64,000 nucleotides of DNA from Gavia stellata (GCF_030936135.1 NC_082600.1:3162001-3226000), one strand, 5' to 3'. Numbered from the stretch's first letter, positions 26,701 to 39,930 are shown. Numbers and translations: made by a program. The notes: generated from the letters alone by a model not told the origin.

Positions 26701-28462
26701 ATCCAGGGCACTGTCACTGGTAAAGGGGGAAACTAAATGGGAAACCCCGAGTGCGGCCGCGCTATAAACGTGCTCTGCGAGGCTTTCGGACCCACAGTCC
26801 CCCAGAGGAGAGGGGATACCCTTTAAGGCGGAAAACAGCAAGTGGGAGAGAAACATCATCTTTTGATATATATTTTGAAATATGGCACTGGCAGGGATAA
26901 GATAAAATGATGCTGCTCTGTAATAAAAGATTCAAGGGTTATTTGTCAGTTCTCCATTCCTTACCCCAGAAACTGAGTTTTCAGCCAAGACTTTGATCAG
27001 TTCTCAAGCCAGAAAAGATAATTTTTTTGCGTTGCAAGACAGACATCCACAGTCTGAGCCAGCCTGCCGGGGAGGGGGACATTGCTCCATCCCCTTCACC
27101 CACCCCCCCGGTACTTTTGGGACAGCCTCTTTGCAAACAAGATGGCTCACTTAAAGTATCTTTTCCCCTTGGTGGCAAAGATATAACTATCAAAGTTATA
27201 AATATCAAATTGCAAAGACACATTAGGGCTGGTGTGAGTGCAGCAGGGACCATGGCCAAGTTCTGGGGCAGGCACAGATGGATGGAGAACCTCAGCTGAA
27301 GACTGGGGCTGGCCCCAAAATATCCCAAGGATGCTGGGGGACACAGCAAGGTGCTAATTTCAGGTTTTAAGCCCATATCCATCCAGCAATCTGGTTTATA
27401 GCCCGGCTGCAGCAGCTGTGCCAGGAGCCAGTGGAATGCAGCGTGCCCCAGAGGGACCCGAAAGCAAACCGAGATGGGAGGTTTCCCTGGACCCTGATGC
27501 TGGAGCAGGTGTCTGCAGGTGGAAAAAGACCCAAAGCACCAGCAAAACCATTGCATCTTCCAGTTGTTCTCCAGGGAGGGCAAGTCTCTCCAGCACAGGG
27601 ACGGCAAGAGGCACAGCCGGAGGGAAAGTCTGCTGAGGTTCCTCCGGAGAGGACTACCTCTGGGCAGCTGAAAGGAAAAACATTGCAAACCCACCTGGCA
27701 GCCACATTTCAGTCTGGCTTTGGAAAAATACAAGGGGTTTAACCATCATCTGAGAACAAAGCCTGAGCCTCTCACCAGGGACAAGTGACCCAGCAGAAAG
27801 TGCCTTAAGGTTCATATGAGTAATGGTCCATTTTTGCACCATCCCCATGAGGATCCCATGTCCCAAGTCTGCTTAAAACAAATCCCTGTGTTTTTTGCCA
27901 CAGCAGAAGGGACACACGGGACCAGCCGCCCGGCAGCGCAGATGGGACTTCGTGAGCCACATAAAACCCTGTGCCAATAAGAGTCCTCTGCAGTCATTTG
28001 TTTTAAATGCCAGAATATGCTTCGGGAGCTCTGACATTTGGGGAATAAAAGCAAGCGGTGATCAACTCCCCTCTCTTCATTAGCTCCTGTAATTGGCGTT
28101 ACTAGCAGAAGGAAGCACAGCCGTCGTGCAGGGACCAGACCCTGCAAGCGCTGGGTGAGACAAGGTCTGGTCGGGATCGGTTCAGTCACTGACGGGTGCA
28201 GCAGCTCACCCCACTCTCCATCCCCTCCAGCAACAGCAACCCCTCACTTCTCCCCTGGGAAGTCCTGCCTGCAGCGTGCTAACATATATATTAAAAAACG
28301 TCCCATTCAGCTCTCAGATAATAATAATAATGTGCTTTACTGTATTTATCACTGCTTTTGAAAACAGCTTTATGCCTACTGATCACCATTGAACGTGCCC
28401 TGCACCGCTTTGTTTTAGCTGGTATCTCAGCAAGTGCCACCTCACCGAGGAGGGATAATTGA
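20733..28462. other. Gene-free intergenic DNA
   Basis: Nothing here is a recognisable gene. Open frames of 193 codons (25095-25676, plus) and 250 codons (26981-27733, minus) are the longest, but their translations match no family I know, overlap other open frames and have no supporting splice or promoter context. A-runs occur near 22568 and 25297. Confidence 0.6.
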
Positions 28463-28813
28463 TCACAGAATCACTAAGGCTGGAAAAGACCTGTAAGATC
28501 ATCAAGTCCAACCATCAACCCAACCCCACCATGCCCACTAAACCATGTCCCACAGTGCCATGTCCACACGTTCCTCGAACACCTCCAGGGATGGTGACTC
28601 CACCACCTCCCTGGGCAGTTTATTCCAGTGTCTCACCACTCTCTCAGTAAAGACATTTTTCCTAATATCCAGCCTGAACCTCCCCTGGTGCAACTTGAGG
28701 CCATTTCCTCTTGTCCATCACTTGTCACTTGGGAGAAGAGACCAACACCCACCTCCCCACAACCCCCTTTCAGGTAGTTGTAGAGAGCTCAGGTAATTGT
28801 AGAGAGCAATGAT
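28463..28813 (-). mobile_element. CR1 LINE, 5'-truncated 3' end
   Basis: The plus strand shows the reverse complement of an avian CR1 3' end: TCACAGAATCACTAAGG followed by the stretch encoding GGAAAAGACC, TCATCAAGTCCAACC and CACCACCTCCCTGGGCAG. The element is on the minus strand, so its 3' end is at 28463. Only the 3' untranslated part and the last part of the reverse-transcriptase frame remain. Near the truncation point (about 28771-28807) an approximately 19-bp segment containing GTTGTAGAGAGC/ATTGTAGAGAGC is duplicated. Copies of this kind are dead on arrival, 5'-truncated insertions. Confidence 0.95.
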
Positions 28814-31800
28814 CTTCATAAGTAGAAGCCAAATCTTCAACCATGCATTTGCGCCCATCATCCAAGGTGGGCTACAAACCCAACCGCCAGCTAGAAGTGG
28901 AGGGACACATTTCTGGGTGTGGGTGATCCTAAAATACCATCTCCCTTCCTGCTACTAAATCTGCTTGTATTGGAGGACACATTGATGAGCCGTAACTTCA
29001 TGTACCACCTCGCATAGGGGGAACTTCAGCGTCTGCTCATGATCATTCAAGTCCAACCTAAACGCTCTCAAAAAAACGTGGAAATGTCACATATCCCTAC
29101 AAAATTCATCATGAGCTCTAGGAGTGATGCACAGTCGGACCTGAAAATTTTTTGCCTGAGAATATCCAGACTTGTGGGACCCACTTTGTCCCACAAAGTC
29201 TTTAGAAGGATGAGCCATCGGAGCCCAAATCCTATGAGTCCGGCACAGCCCCAAGCCCCTGGCCGCAGCCCTGCCGCACACTGTGACGAGCACCTGGGAG
29301 AACCGAGCTGGGCATCGATTTTGTGCCACCGGCCGCCGTGACACCTTACATCAAACACTAGGAAAGAGCAAGGGAAACATAACCAAGTTTTACGGCTTGT
29401 GTGAGCACACCAGTGTCGCAGACAAGATGCCATAAACTCAGGGCATAACTCCAGAGGATTTTCTGCTCTCCTAAGCCACAGACCATCTATTTGCCAGGGT
29501 TTGTATAGTGCTTACCCAGGGTATACGCAATCAAAGCGGCGATAAACAATGCCTGCACACACACAAAAAAGTATATATCTGTGTTCCTCGATCTTCAAGA
29601 AAATCAGCTAAACAAAAAGTGGTCCTGAGCAAAGCTAAGTCCCAGGGCAGGGGCTGGCTGCTGGGTTTCACCTGCTGTTCTGAGCAAGCGAACGTTTTTC
29701 CTATCCTTGCAGGGGAGTTGACGGAGAAGCAAAAAGTAATTAAGCCATCAGAAGGCACTGCAGACACATCAGGATCCCAGGTGTTTGGTTAGGAGGGGAT
29801 TTCTGCAGCATATGTGAAATCCTAGTTAAAATTCTCACGTTTTCTGTACGAAATCCCAATTCTGCAGAGTTACTGCAGGCACAGGAGGAGGAGGTTGGAG
29901 AAGAGCAAAGCAGAGCATGGCAAGGAGACCATGCTGAATAAGCAAAGCCCCCACTGCAAAGTGTGAAGCTTTAACCAGAGGCAGAACTTCAGCTACACTC
30001 TTTGTCGGATCGCATCCAAGAAATCCTCAGCTTTGGCACCGATTTCCCCTTGGAGAGCTCACCTACGAGCCCCTCTTGGCAGAGGGCTGGGGGAAGCATC
30101 ACACCAGTGGTTTTGGAGTTGTTTTTATTCACCAACACAAGCAGGAGCTGTCAGTGCAGCAAAAAGGGCCTCTCGCTCCCACGTGCCTTTATTCTGATGA
30201 AATATTAACTTCAAGCCACCATCACTGCCCAACAAGCCTCTTTCAATCGGGCACCAGAAGAAAATGATAAAAATCCACAGGCTGCGAAGGCAGCGCCTCG
30301 ACACGGCTGTGGGATAAAGCCGGGCAGCTGAAGCTGCGCACAGGGAGAGGAGGGGCAGCTTCAGCCTCTCAAGTGATGCAAGATAAGGAATAACTCATTT
30401 TGTACGCTACAAGCAATTAAATCGCTCAGTCCCACTCAGCAACATGGGTATCGGCATTTGGCTTTCAACCCCTCTCTGCGCAGAGCCTGTCACCAGCCCG
30501 CCGTGGCCACGTCCTGGGGACCCCTGGCTGGGCTGGGACAGGCAGGACTCCCCGTTCAGGCACTGGTGGCTGATGGCCCGATGTGGCCGCTGCCTGCATC
30601 CCGGGGGAGCACAGCCCTGGCTCCCCTCATCACAGCGGGCAGGTGGCCCAAGTTATTTTTCCCCATGACGGAGCCCAGGTGGTCACCCCTGCGCCCCTCA
30701 GTATTTCAGCTCCCCTTTCTGCCCCCCTCAAAGTCTTTTTTTGGTTTTAATTTTTTTTCCCCCAAAAAAAAAAAAAAAATCACAGACCTGAGCTGGATGC
30801 AACTCCTCTGCAAATGCAGCAGACCTGATTTCTATCCCTGCTGCCACCTACCTCCCTTGCTGCTTAAAAAAAGCAAGGAGAAACATGGTGCACATCCCAA
30901 AACAGCCCCAGCAGGTCCCAACAAGGGCTTCGCAGCCTGACAAGGGCTCACCTGGAAAATGAGAGGTGGGGACACAAAGACACACAAGTGAGTGCAGGGC
31001 GATGCTCTGCCTCTGGGCGATTTTCAGCCACTGTGTCATTAATGGCACAACACGCCACAGCGGCTGCAGCTCGCCTACCGACCCCGGTGCCGCCATGGGA
31101 AGCACACATAGAAAACATGCAGGTTTCCCTTCAAGGCGTATAAAATCGTCTGCTTCACAAGCTGCAAATCCAACGTGCTCCCTCGGGGCATAAATACATT
31201 TTCCAAACTCTCACGCTTCTGGACTCATCCTAATTATGAGAGTCTCCTGGACTCCACTATCAATAAGGAGGCAGCGACCTGGGGTTTACTCAGCACAATA
31301 TTCTTTGAGACTTAACACTGAGCATTTGGTGCAAGAAAGTGCTATTCTAACTCATCTGATCTTGCAAGACCAAGATATTTGAGAACGGCAGCAGCTCTGT
31401 TGCAAGTCTAGTCGGCACGCTGAGCATCAGTGCCATTAGAGGGTATAAATATACAGAGGCTATCTGAGCTGAAATTATAATAAAATATTATACATTGCTC
31501 AGCACGCTGATGTCTAGAATACAGGGGAAATCCTGCTAACGGAGAAGACAGCAATTGGATTTTTAAGTTTGTTTAAAGCAGTTTTAACACTAAACAAGTA
31601 AACATTTATAACTGAATAAATAGTTTTCAGTTTAGTCAAGGAGCATTCAGTGGATGTTGGCATAAATATTCAGTTATGGAAATTATTTGATTGAAATAGA
31701 TTTTACATGCCATAAATAAACATTGTCTGCAATGAACACACACTCCCAACAAGCAGCGCGAATTAGAGAGCCACTGATGCCTAATGCCGGTCTTTGAAAG

Positions 31801-34800
31801 TGTTTTATTTAGAAGCACTTCTGCTCACCACACAGCCAGCCAAACCCCATCTGCCTGGGGTTTTCTAGATGTTCATCTCGCCACGTTATTAAACGCTGGG
31901 AGAAGAAGCGCGGCTGCACGAGCAGCACGGCGGGTGCCGCACCCCTGCGCCCAGGGGGGCTCGTCCAGGCACTGGGATGGGGCAGGTTTAGCAGGACTGT
32001 GCCAAAGGAGCAAACAAAATCATAAACCAGGAGCCTGTGATATGTGAGCATCGCTGTGGAGCCAGCCTGTTTGGTGTTGGCCACCTGCAGAATCAGGGGT
32101 GAGAAATCCGTGTGTTTTACCAAAATCCGCGCAGGCTTCGGTGCTAGCAGAGCTACGGCTGGATGCGGGCACGGGAGCGATGCTCTCCCCCAGGCAGAGA
32201 GCATCGTCCTAGCGCTCAGCATAGCATTTTGCCACATGAAGTGACACATAGATGTAAGTTAGACTTTTCTAAAATATATTTATGCATAAACGCCCTCAAG
32301 TTTAGGAGCATTTGTGGTGCCAGCCCGGATGGGGATAGCTCTGCGCAATCTTGTAAAGAAGCAGATGAGCTCAGCATTAAGTTGGAGAAAGTCAGGGATG
32401 ACCCGAGCGGGGATAAACAGCATTTTCCTGTTTTGGTATGTTTTTAAGCTTTCTCTCCAAAATGACAGCACGTGCAGGACCAGAGCACAAGGCTGGCAGT
32501 GAAGCTGAGCCCAAAGCTGGGGCGGGGGGAAGAAAAGGAAAGGCAAGAACTGGAATTTCAGTTCTGATGTCACACCTGTGACACCACCGCGGTCACACAG
32601 GACCCGAGCAGGAGCGAGGAGAGAGTCAGAGCCGTGTGCCGTGCCCCAATCCTGCCATCCAGCGCTGGTGCAGTAGCAAGGATCCAAAACAGAGAGATTT
32701 CTCAAAAGAAAGCACGCACAGGGCACCCGCGGGATGAACTCCCTGCTGCTACGGCTTACCAAGAAAAGCCACACATTTCTGGACACAGCCACTCAGGCAC
32801 ACCACGCTGCAGGACCGTTTCTCTCCCAAGCCCTGACGATGACGGCGAAACCACGGGCGGACTGTGCCATCTAGCTTCTACACTCAGACACAGACTGTTA
32901 GACCGGGTTTTCTTGCACACACCGCTCTGCCCTACGCGCTGAAGCCGCAGTGTCCAGGGATGGCAGAGACCCCTGTACCTTTGGAGTTGGAAATCTGTAC
33001 TCTGCTGCAAGCCGCTCCCCAGCACAGACCGCGGGGTGGGTGGATGGAAAGTCTGGGTAAGACCCTGCCCAGAGTCACTCTTGGGGAAATCCAGCCTGGC
33101 ATCACACCTGAGCATTACCAAGTGCCATCACCGGTGATCCGCAGAGTCAGCACGGGGTGACCCACTGACATACCACAGAGGAACGTGTCCACAGCACCTT
33201 CACCTGGGCAGTAACTGCACCTCATCCCACACCTGGACCAGACACCCCTCACATCTCTCTTGGTTGACCCTCGTTTCACCTGACCGATGCCGGGCAGACA
33301 CGAGAGCCCGGGGCACTCAGAAAGCTGCATTTGGAGCGGCACCCTGCACCTGCTCAAAGCAACCACGGCCAAACACCCCATTTCTTCGCAAAACTCCCAG
33401 ATCCCTGGCCCTCAGCTTAGAGCGGGAGTAATGAACAGCTTCAAACTCAGCGTACTCCGCTCCGAGCATCGCCTGCAGCTGACACGTGTTGGTGCAGCCT
33501 CCAAGCCACCCAAGCTTGCTCCTTGCAGGAATTGAGTAATGTCAATATTGGGAACAGCCACGTCCCTGGACAAGCTGCTGTCCCTGCTTCAACATATCTC
33601 ACCGTGCAGAAAGTGTTCTCCCAGTTTCACAGCTGGGGAACTGAACCCCGTAGCAGGGGCTTGGGGAAGGGCAAGGAGCCGGATCCTGACCCAGGTGATG
33701 GGGATCCACCTTGCTGGTCCAGGCACTCGCCTCGAGACGCTGCAAGGAGGAAAACAGACGGAAGATCACCCCCAGCCTGGTCCCACAAGCCATCTGCTGC
33801 AATAAACCAGATATCGGTGAGTCGAAGACCACCTCTGCGCACAGGAGGGTCATCACGAGGCGCGGGTTGTCACAGCACCCATGCTGCCACAGCTTACCTG
33901 AAGGAATTACACTTTTTTTTTCCTATCTGAGCACATCAGGCAGCTTCATTTTTATAGCATAAGCATGAGTTTAAGAGCCAGTGTTTTACCCAAAGCCTTG
34001 CAAATTCCTCCTGGAGCCTCGGACAACCGTAGATTTTATCTGGTGCATAATCCAATGCAATTTGGTGTTTTTCAACAGTTCAAATCCCCTATAAACTCTA
34101 TTTCAGCAATTAGAGGTTCATCTCTTTGAAAGCTAAGGCATCAGTATCTTTTACTTGGCTCTAAATAGACAACGTTATTTCCCTACAGAAAAGCATGTAT
34201 TAGTTGTTCGCTATTTATGCAAAGTCCTTGAAGAGCATTTTGGTTTTACCTGTTCTTTAGGGGAATCAGCAGCTCTTTATAAATCATTTTGCTTCCAAAT
34301 AAGTTTGAGCTTCACATCTGTGCACCTTCGGAGCCTGTAACCGTCAGCTTTAGGAAGAAACAAAATGCAATTTTCACGATGAGCTCAGGAAATTCAAGGG
34401 TTTGGCACCTAGTCTTCATTGTATATTGGGCAATAAATACCTAGTTAAGGCAGCAATAAGGTAAAAAGGCATTACAGTTTGTACTACACCACCTTCCCAC
34501 TAGACTTAAAAGATGGGAGCAATAGAATAGGAAAAAGGCAAGAACATTTAAAGCGCTTACAAAATTACAAGGTGACAATTCGGGTACTTTAATGTGTACA
34601 AAGTAATTCAAAAACATATTTTAGCTTTGTTTTCAAGTAGGAAGCAGCTTTTCAATTGCTATCCCTAGCTATTTGGTACAGAGGGGTTTTTTATTGTTAT
34701 TGTTTTCCATCACGTAGGTAACACAGATGCTCTAGTACTTCGCTCTCGGGACCAGATCCTCAGCTGCTTTAGAACAGCACAATTCACTGCCCCGCTGCAG

Positions 34801-35405
34801 CACCCACACAGGGCAGAGGAAGAAGGTGCCCCAGAGCCATTGTATCATCAGAAAGGAACTTCGCTTAGGAAAGAGGAACAGATATCCACAACTCCATACC
34901 GGACTCGAATGCCTCTTTGCAGCTGTGAGCATTCAAATAATTCTGATGCTGCTGCCATTTGCAAAGCTCTCAGGCTGGTACCTGGCATGGGGGCATCCTC
35001 CTGCCACCAGCACATCAGCAGGAACAGGAATACACAGCCCTTTTCCACCACAAGCACAGCTGTGCACCTCTAGTAGGTCGCAAGAGGCAAGTTGAACACA
35101 GCTCTGGGCAGACTCCAGCGGTGGGAACTGCAAAGGCCCTCCCCTCCCATTTTGCATCTTTACTGGTTTTGTGTTTCACTGAAATTTTACACTATAGTCA
35201 GTTATTAAGAGGTATATGAAAGGAGCGTGGAATAAAAAGAAGAAGCATCTTTCATCGTAACAAGACGCATGACTGGTTATCAGGTTCAGGTGTTGGAAAG
35301 CGCAGTGACCAACCGTCTTTAACACAAACCCTTGGTCCAAGTCATCCGATTTCTCCCTGGTGCCAGGACACTGCCCCAGGCAGCACGGCTCAGCACACGG
35401 CGGGA
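28814..35405. other. Gene-free intergenic DNA
   Basis: No exon or RNA gene is recognisable. A T-run/C5/A-run block (30751-30779) can fold on itself. The AT-rich interval 31200-31800 has forkhead-like GTAAACA and homeodomain-like cores and is a candidate regulatory block. The interval 34000-34720 is similarly AT-rich with no coding potential. Confidence 0.6.
30751..30779. repeat. T8-C5-A16 self-complementary block
   Basis: Eight T, five C and sixteen A in a row form a small inverted repeat of homopolymers. It is probably slippage-derived; no function is inferred. Confidence 0.85.
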
Positions 35406-35958
35406 ATTCACAGAATCTCAAAATCACTAAGGTTGGAAAAGACCTGTAAGATCATCAAGTCCAACCATCACCCCAACCCCACCATGCTCACTAAACCATG
35501 TCCCACAGTGCCACGTCCACGCGTTCCTTGAACACCTCCAGGGATGGGGACTCCACCACCTCCCTGGGCAGCCTCTTCCAGTGCTTCACCACTCTCTCAG
35601 GAAAGACATTTTCCTAATATCCAGCCTAAACCTCCCCTGGCGCAACTTGAGGCTGTTTCCTCTTGTCCTGTCACTTGGGAGAAGAGACCAACACCCACCT
35701 CACCACAATCCCCTTTCAGGGAGTTGTAGAGAGCGATGAGGTCTCCCCTCAGCCTCCTCCTCTCCAGACTGAACAACCCCAGCTCCCTCAGCCGCTCCTC
35801 ATCAGACTTGTGCTCCAGACCCCTCACCAGCTCCGTCGCCCTTCTCTGGACACGCTCCAGCACCTCAATGTCCTTCTTGGAGTGAGGGGCCCAAAACTGA
35901 ACACAGCATTCGAGGTGTGTCCTCACCAGCACCGAGTACAGGGGCACGATCACTAGCT
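35406..35958 (-). mobile_element. CR1 LINE, 5'-truncated, with end of reverse-transcriptase frame
   Basis: The plus strand starts with TTCACAGAATCTCAAAATCAC and then follows the reverse complement of the CR1 3' end. Read on the minus strand the upper part encodes the C-terminus of CR1 ORF2, with the typical run [17 protein letters not shown], then [19 protein letters not shown] and [12 protein letters not shown]. The remaining open frame is therefore transposon, not a host gene. The copy is truncated just upstream of the PLYS motif. It is moderately diverged and close to the copy at 54554. Confidence 0.96.
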
Positions 35959-38789
35959 TCTCTGGATGCAGCCAGGTTAACAACACACTTCCAACCGCTC
36001 CCCCGCGCAGGCAGAGGCACCACACAATTGCAGTGTGTGGATCACACCCTCCTTGCCAGAGGATAAGAAGCTCAAAGCTCTCAAATACAAAGCTGGCATC
36101 ACATCCGCTCTTCGCATTCACACTTCAGTTATCCTTGTCCGTAGAGCACAAGCAACAGCTTAGCCGAGTGCTACCAGCTCCTCCGCAGCTCCCCAGCAGC
36201 ATTCCTGGGGATTCACATCAGCTGCTGAGAAACAAGCTTTCACACCACAGCTCCCCATTCTCTGCTGGGGATCGGGAGCAGCCAGCAGCAGACAAAGCTG
36301 ACCTGTTTACTTGCTTCTCTGAAAAGGAACAAATCTTTCTGATTGTAGCATGGGTTAAAATAATGCTTAAGAACAACTTACTTTTCCCCAGTGGGTTAAA
36401 ATAATGCTTAAGAACAACTTACTTTTCCCCAGTGAGAGTCCCCCTAATATAAGAAATTCAGTAATTAGTTAGAAAAGCAATTAGTGCTGATTCTTCAGAA
36501 TCACGCTGAAGCCAAACAAATGCACCCCATAGGTTTCAACTCTATATATCAGCAGAAATTGGGGAAAAAATAATCAATCACCAGAGAAACTGTATCTTTT
36601 TTTTTTTCCATTTATTTAGTGTAGAAGCTCACCTTTACACCAAAGTTTCCAGCTAGGAACCAGGAATTCAACCATTTCTCATTCAAAGAGAATGACAGGA
36701 CCAACAGCATCTTCCAGCTGCAGCAAAGCTGACCCTTCCCCAGTCCAGCACCAAACCTGGCTCAGCACCAGCCGGAGCTCCCTAAGTGACACCAAATCTG
36801 CATCCCTGTGTGTCACACAGGGCTGCCTTTGGTCACAGGAGCAGCCCAAAGGAACTGCTTGCTCACCGTCATCCTCCCAGGCTACAGCAGGCACGCCACA
36901 GCTGGTCAGCACTTCCATGCACGACGGTCTGCATGGCATTTTGGGAACTGGTGCAGGTGTAGAAAGCTCTGCAGAAATCTATTCAGTCTAATGTCATTGC
37001 CTCAAGGCAAAGGGAAGATGGAAATCCTGAGCAAGACAGCCCCATACAGTTACCTTTTAATTTTTCTATCACGCTTTAACTATGAATTTATCTTATTTAG
37101 TATCCCAGGATTAGCTGTTCTTTCCCTGTAGCTAGCTGCAGGTTTAGCCCCCTTGCAATGAATCTGTGGCAGCAGCTCTTAGGACAGTAATAGCACATTT
37201 TCCCCCAGATGTAGGAATTAACCCGGCTAGCTGCTTTAACTCACATTTTCACATTTGTTTTGTGTTACTTACCCAGTATTTTTCCAAGTGTCATTAAAGT
37301 AGTTTCAGATAATTCCTGAACCAGTTGCCAACTGACTGACCACAACAGCACACAGCTCAGCACAAGTTTATCCAGCCAGCTGGGGAAAAAGCAGCTCGCT
37401 GAGCTCCGTGCTGTTGCTGCCAACCCACAGGTTATCCTCACAGCCCCTTCAGCTTTCGCTGTAAACACACCTCAAACCCCTGCTCAGCAGCTTCACATCC
37501 CCAGAGGTTCCTCGTGGGCAGTTTGACATTAAAGCTCACTGAAGGCAAAACAAAAGCTGTGATGTCAGGCATGCCTGCCTGCTTCGGGCAGCTCAGTGCT
37601 GAGCTCATGCCTGCAGGATTCGTCACACCTTTAGTTCTGTGACCACAGAAACCAGAGCCAGCTCCATGACAGGAAGATACGGCCACACTTCAGTTCAGTG
37701 AGGTACTCACCGAGGACAAGGGGACAGTGCCCTCTTCACCTCAGGAGGGAGGCTTTACCACCACACAGAACAAGTACTCCAGCCACCAGGTCAGTGTCCA
37801 CATTTGTTGCCATTCCCTCAACACTACCCCATCTGGTTCCATTTCATTTAATAACCAGCAGGACAAGAAAAAGGCCAGTGGGGATTCCCAAACTAGGGAC
37901 AGAGCAGTCAGCTGGTAGGGATCAACCCATCTGCCATTTCAGGCATCGTGAAAACATTCATCTAGTCAGCGATCTCACATGGAGCAGCATAGCTCCAGCA
38001 GAGATGCTCCAAAACCAGCCGGACGAGAATGACAGCACCCTGACGCTTTTAATCACCTTCAAGGGAATTGGAAAGCCCAGCTTCAGGCCTTTGGCACACT
38101 TGACAAGCATTTCTTTGCCCAACTCTCCTCAGTCCTATCATACCACAACCTTTAAGCAGCTGGAGAGCCCAGAAAATGCCAGATGAAGTGGAAGGGCTGT
38201 GTAGCTCCTACCACATTAATGCACTTCCTTCAGAGGAAAGTAAGGAGGTCCGGACTGCACAGCACATCACATCACACACGGGCTCCAGTCGACATCTGCC
38301 CCATCCAAAAGCTGCCACTGGCTCAGGATGCTGTTACCTTGTCTTGTTTTGGTATCAACTTCCCCCAAAGCTTCCCCCACCCTGAAGCACCAGACCTCCT
38401 AACAAGTGAGGAAGGCTCAGGCACAAAAGTCTGAAGTACGGCTCCATACAACAGACACGTTTTAAAACCACCATTTTCTACCTTAGATAAAGCAGAGTTT
38501 GCCAGTATCTAACCCAAGTCCAGCATTACCGGCAGCTGCACTCCAGCAGGCTGCCTGGCCATTCACCTACCGCTCATTTTAAGCGGACCATTCCACTGCT
38601 CTGCTTGCAAACCTGAAGGCTCAGGGGCATCATACAAGCTTGAGACCACCTGGTTTTGTGTGGGAAAGCTGAAGACCAGGGCAGGCTCCTTTAGGCCTGT
38701 GCCCAGTGCAGCACCCACCCCTCCGGAACGGCCATTGTGAGGGAGTAGAAGCCCCGTAGGAACCTTTACAAAAGCCAAACGCACACACG
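35959..38789. other. Intergenic DNA downstream of RPS29
   Basis: This stretch lies between the CR1 copy and the RPS29 poly-A site. I see no gene. It contains a perfect 41-bp tandem duplication (36351-36432) and a T-run near 36597. The open frames of up to about 160 codons (for example 37698-38186) have no recognisable content. Confidence 0.6.
36351..36432. repeat. 41-bp perfect tandem duplication
   Basis: Copy 1 (36351-36391) and copy 2 (36392-36432) are identical over all 41 bases; each begins TGGGTTAAAATAATGC and ends TTTTCCCCAG. Zero divergence in non-coding DNA points to a very recent event or a length polymorphism. Confidence 0.95.
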
Positions 38790-38809
38790 TCAGTAGGGCA
38801 GGGAGACCT

Positions 38810-38815
38810 TTTATT
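38810..38815 (-). terminator. RPS29 poly-A signal
   Basis: AATAAA on the minus strand (TTTATT on plus), 91 bases beyond the RPS29 stop codon, predicts cleavage near 38790-38800 and gives the very short 3' UTR usual for ribosomal-protein mRNAs. Confidence 0.85.
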
Positions 38816-38905
38816 AAGTAGGGCTGCGCAGAGATGCTGTAGATGTGTCAAGGAGGCCCAAGGAAGCCCCGGGAGCTTCTGGCGACAGCCTCATCCTCCC
38901 GGCGC

Positions 38906-39372
<467 letters not shown>

Positions 39373-39479
39373 TCATCCCGGCTTGCACCGCGGCGCCCCC
39401 GCCCCACGGGGCGAGGGAACGGCGCGGGTGAGGGCGGCGCCTGCGCAGAGCGGCCCTGCTCCCCCGCCCCTCCGCGGCG

Positions 39480-39487
39480 TGACGTCA
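39480..39487 (+). promoter_or_regulatory. CRE/ATF site of the 7SL promoter
   Basis: A perfect palindromic CRE, TGACGTCA, lies 43-50 bases upstream of the 7SL start. Human 7SL genes are known to need an upstream ATF/CREB-type element at about this distance in addition to internal Pol III elements, so position and sequence both fit. It could also serve RPS29, whose start is about 145 bp away on the other side. A second half-like GTGACGG follows at 39493. Confidence 0.8.
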
Positions 39488-39529
39488 GCGGTGTGACGGC
39501 AGTAGAGGCGGCAGCGCGAGGCGGTGAGC

Positions 39530-39832
39530 GCCGGGCGCGGTGGCGCGCGCCTGTAGTCCCAGCTACTCGGGAGGCTGAGCCCGCCGGATCGCTTGAGCCC
39601 AGGAGTTCTGGGCTGCAGTGCGCTATGCCGAGCGGGCGTCCGCGCTAAGGCCGGCATCAATATGGTGAGCCCCGGGGAGCCGGGGCACACCAGGTTGACT
39701 AAGGAGGGGTGAACCGGCCCAGGTCGGAGACGGAGCAGGTCAAAGCTCCCGTGCCGGTCAGTAGCGGGATCGCGCCTGTGAATAGCCACTGCAGCGTAGC
39801 CTGGGCAACACAGAGAGACGCGGGCTCCTTTT
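39530..39832 (+). ncRNA. RN7SL1: 7SL RNA, the signal recognition particle RNA
   Basis: This is the RNA scaffold of the signal recognition particle, transcribed by Pol III. The 5' Alu domain begins GCCGGGCGCGGTGGCGCGCG and contains TGTAGTCCCAGCTACTCGGG; the S domain includes helix 6 with a GGAG tetraloop between CCCCG and CGGGG-type arms and helix 8 with GGTCGGAGACGGAGCAGGTC, whose loop is a GNAR tetraloop bound by SRP54/SRP19 partners; the 3' strand ATCGCGCCTGTGAATAGCC closes the Alu domain. Length is about 303 nt against about 299 in human. The upstream CRE, the intact motifs and the terminator all argue for a functional gene and not a pseudogene. The symbol follows the human gene in the same position beside RPS29. 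Confidence 0.96.
39829..39832 (+). terminator. Pol III terminator of 7SL
   Basis: A run of four T directly after GGGCTCC ends the 7SL gene, as in the human genes. It is the minimal Pol III termination signal in vertebrates. Confidence 0.85.
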
Positions 39833-39930
39833 GACACACCCCGCGACCGCTTTTGCCCCGCGCCGCACCCCGCACACGCGCACGCTACCGCCTCCTGCCG
39901 GCACACCACCGCAACGCGGGCCTGCGCGCA

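Noticed and set aside
26981-27733. 250-codon open frame on the minus strand, hydrophobic in places
   Set aside because: No recognisable domain, overlapping open frames on the other strand, no promoter or splice context; most likely chance in low-stop sequence.
34070-34095. tRNA B-box-like GTTCAAATCCCC
   Set aside because: No matching A box or cloverleaf in the 70 bases upstream.
35597-36121. 174-codon minus-strand frame that looks protein-like
   Set aside because: The protein-like part is the CR1 reverse-transcriptase C-terminus; the rest is flanking sequence read through.
1-38789. LTR or other virus-derived elements in the desert
   Set aside because: No paired terminal repeats and no gag-, pol- or env-like reading frame was recognised; only CR1 LINEs were supported.
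39530-39832. Alu-like SINE or 7SL pseudogene
   Set aside because: Full S domain, intact tetraloops, upstream CRE at the right distance, T4 terminator and conserved position beside RPS29 show a genuine 7SL gene; birds have no Alu family.
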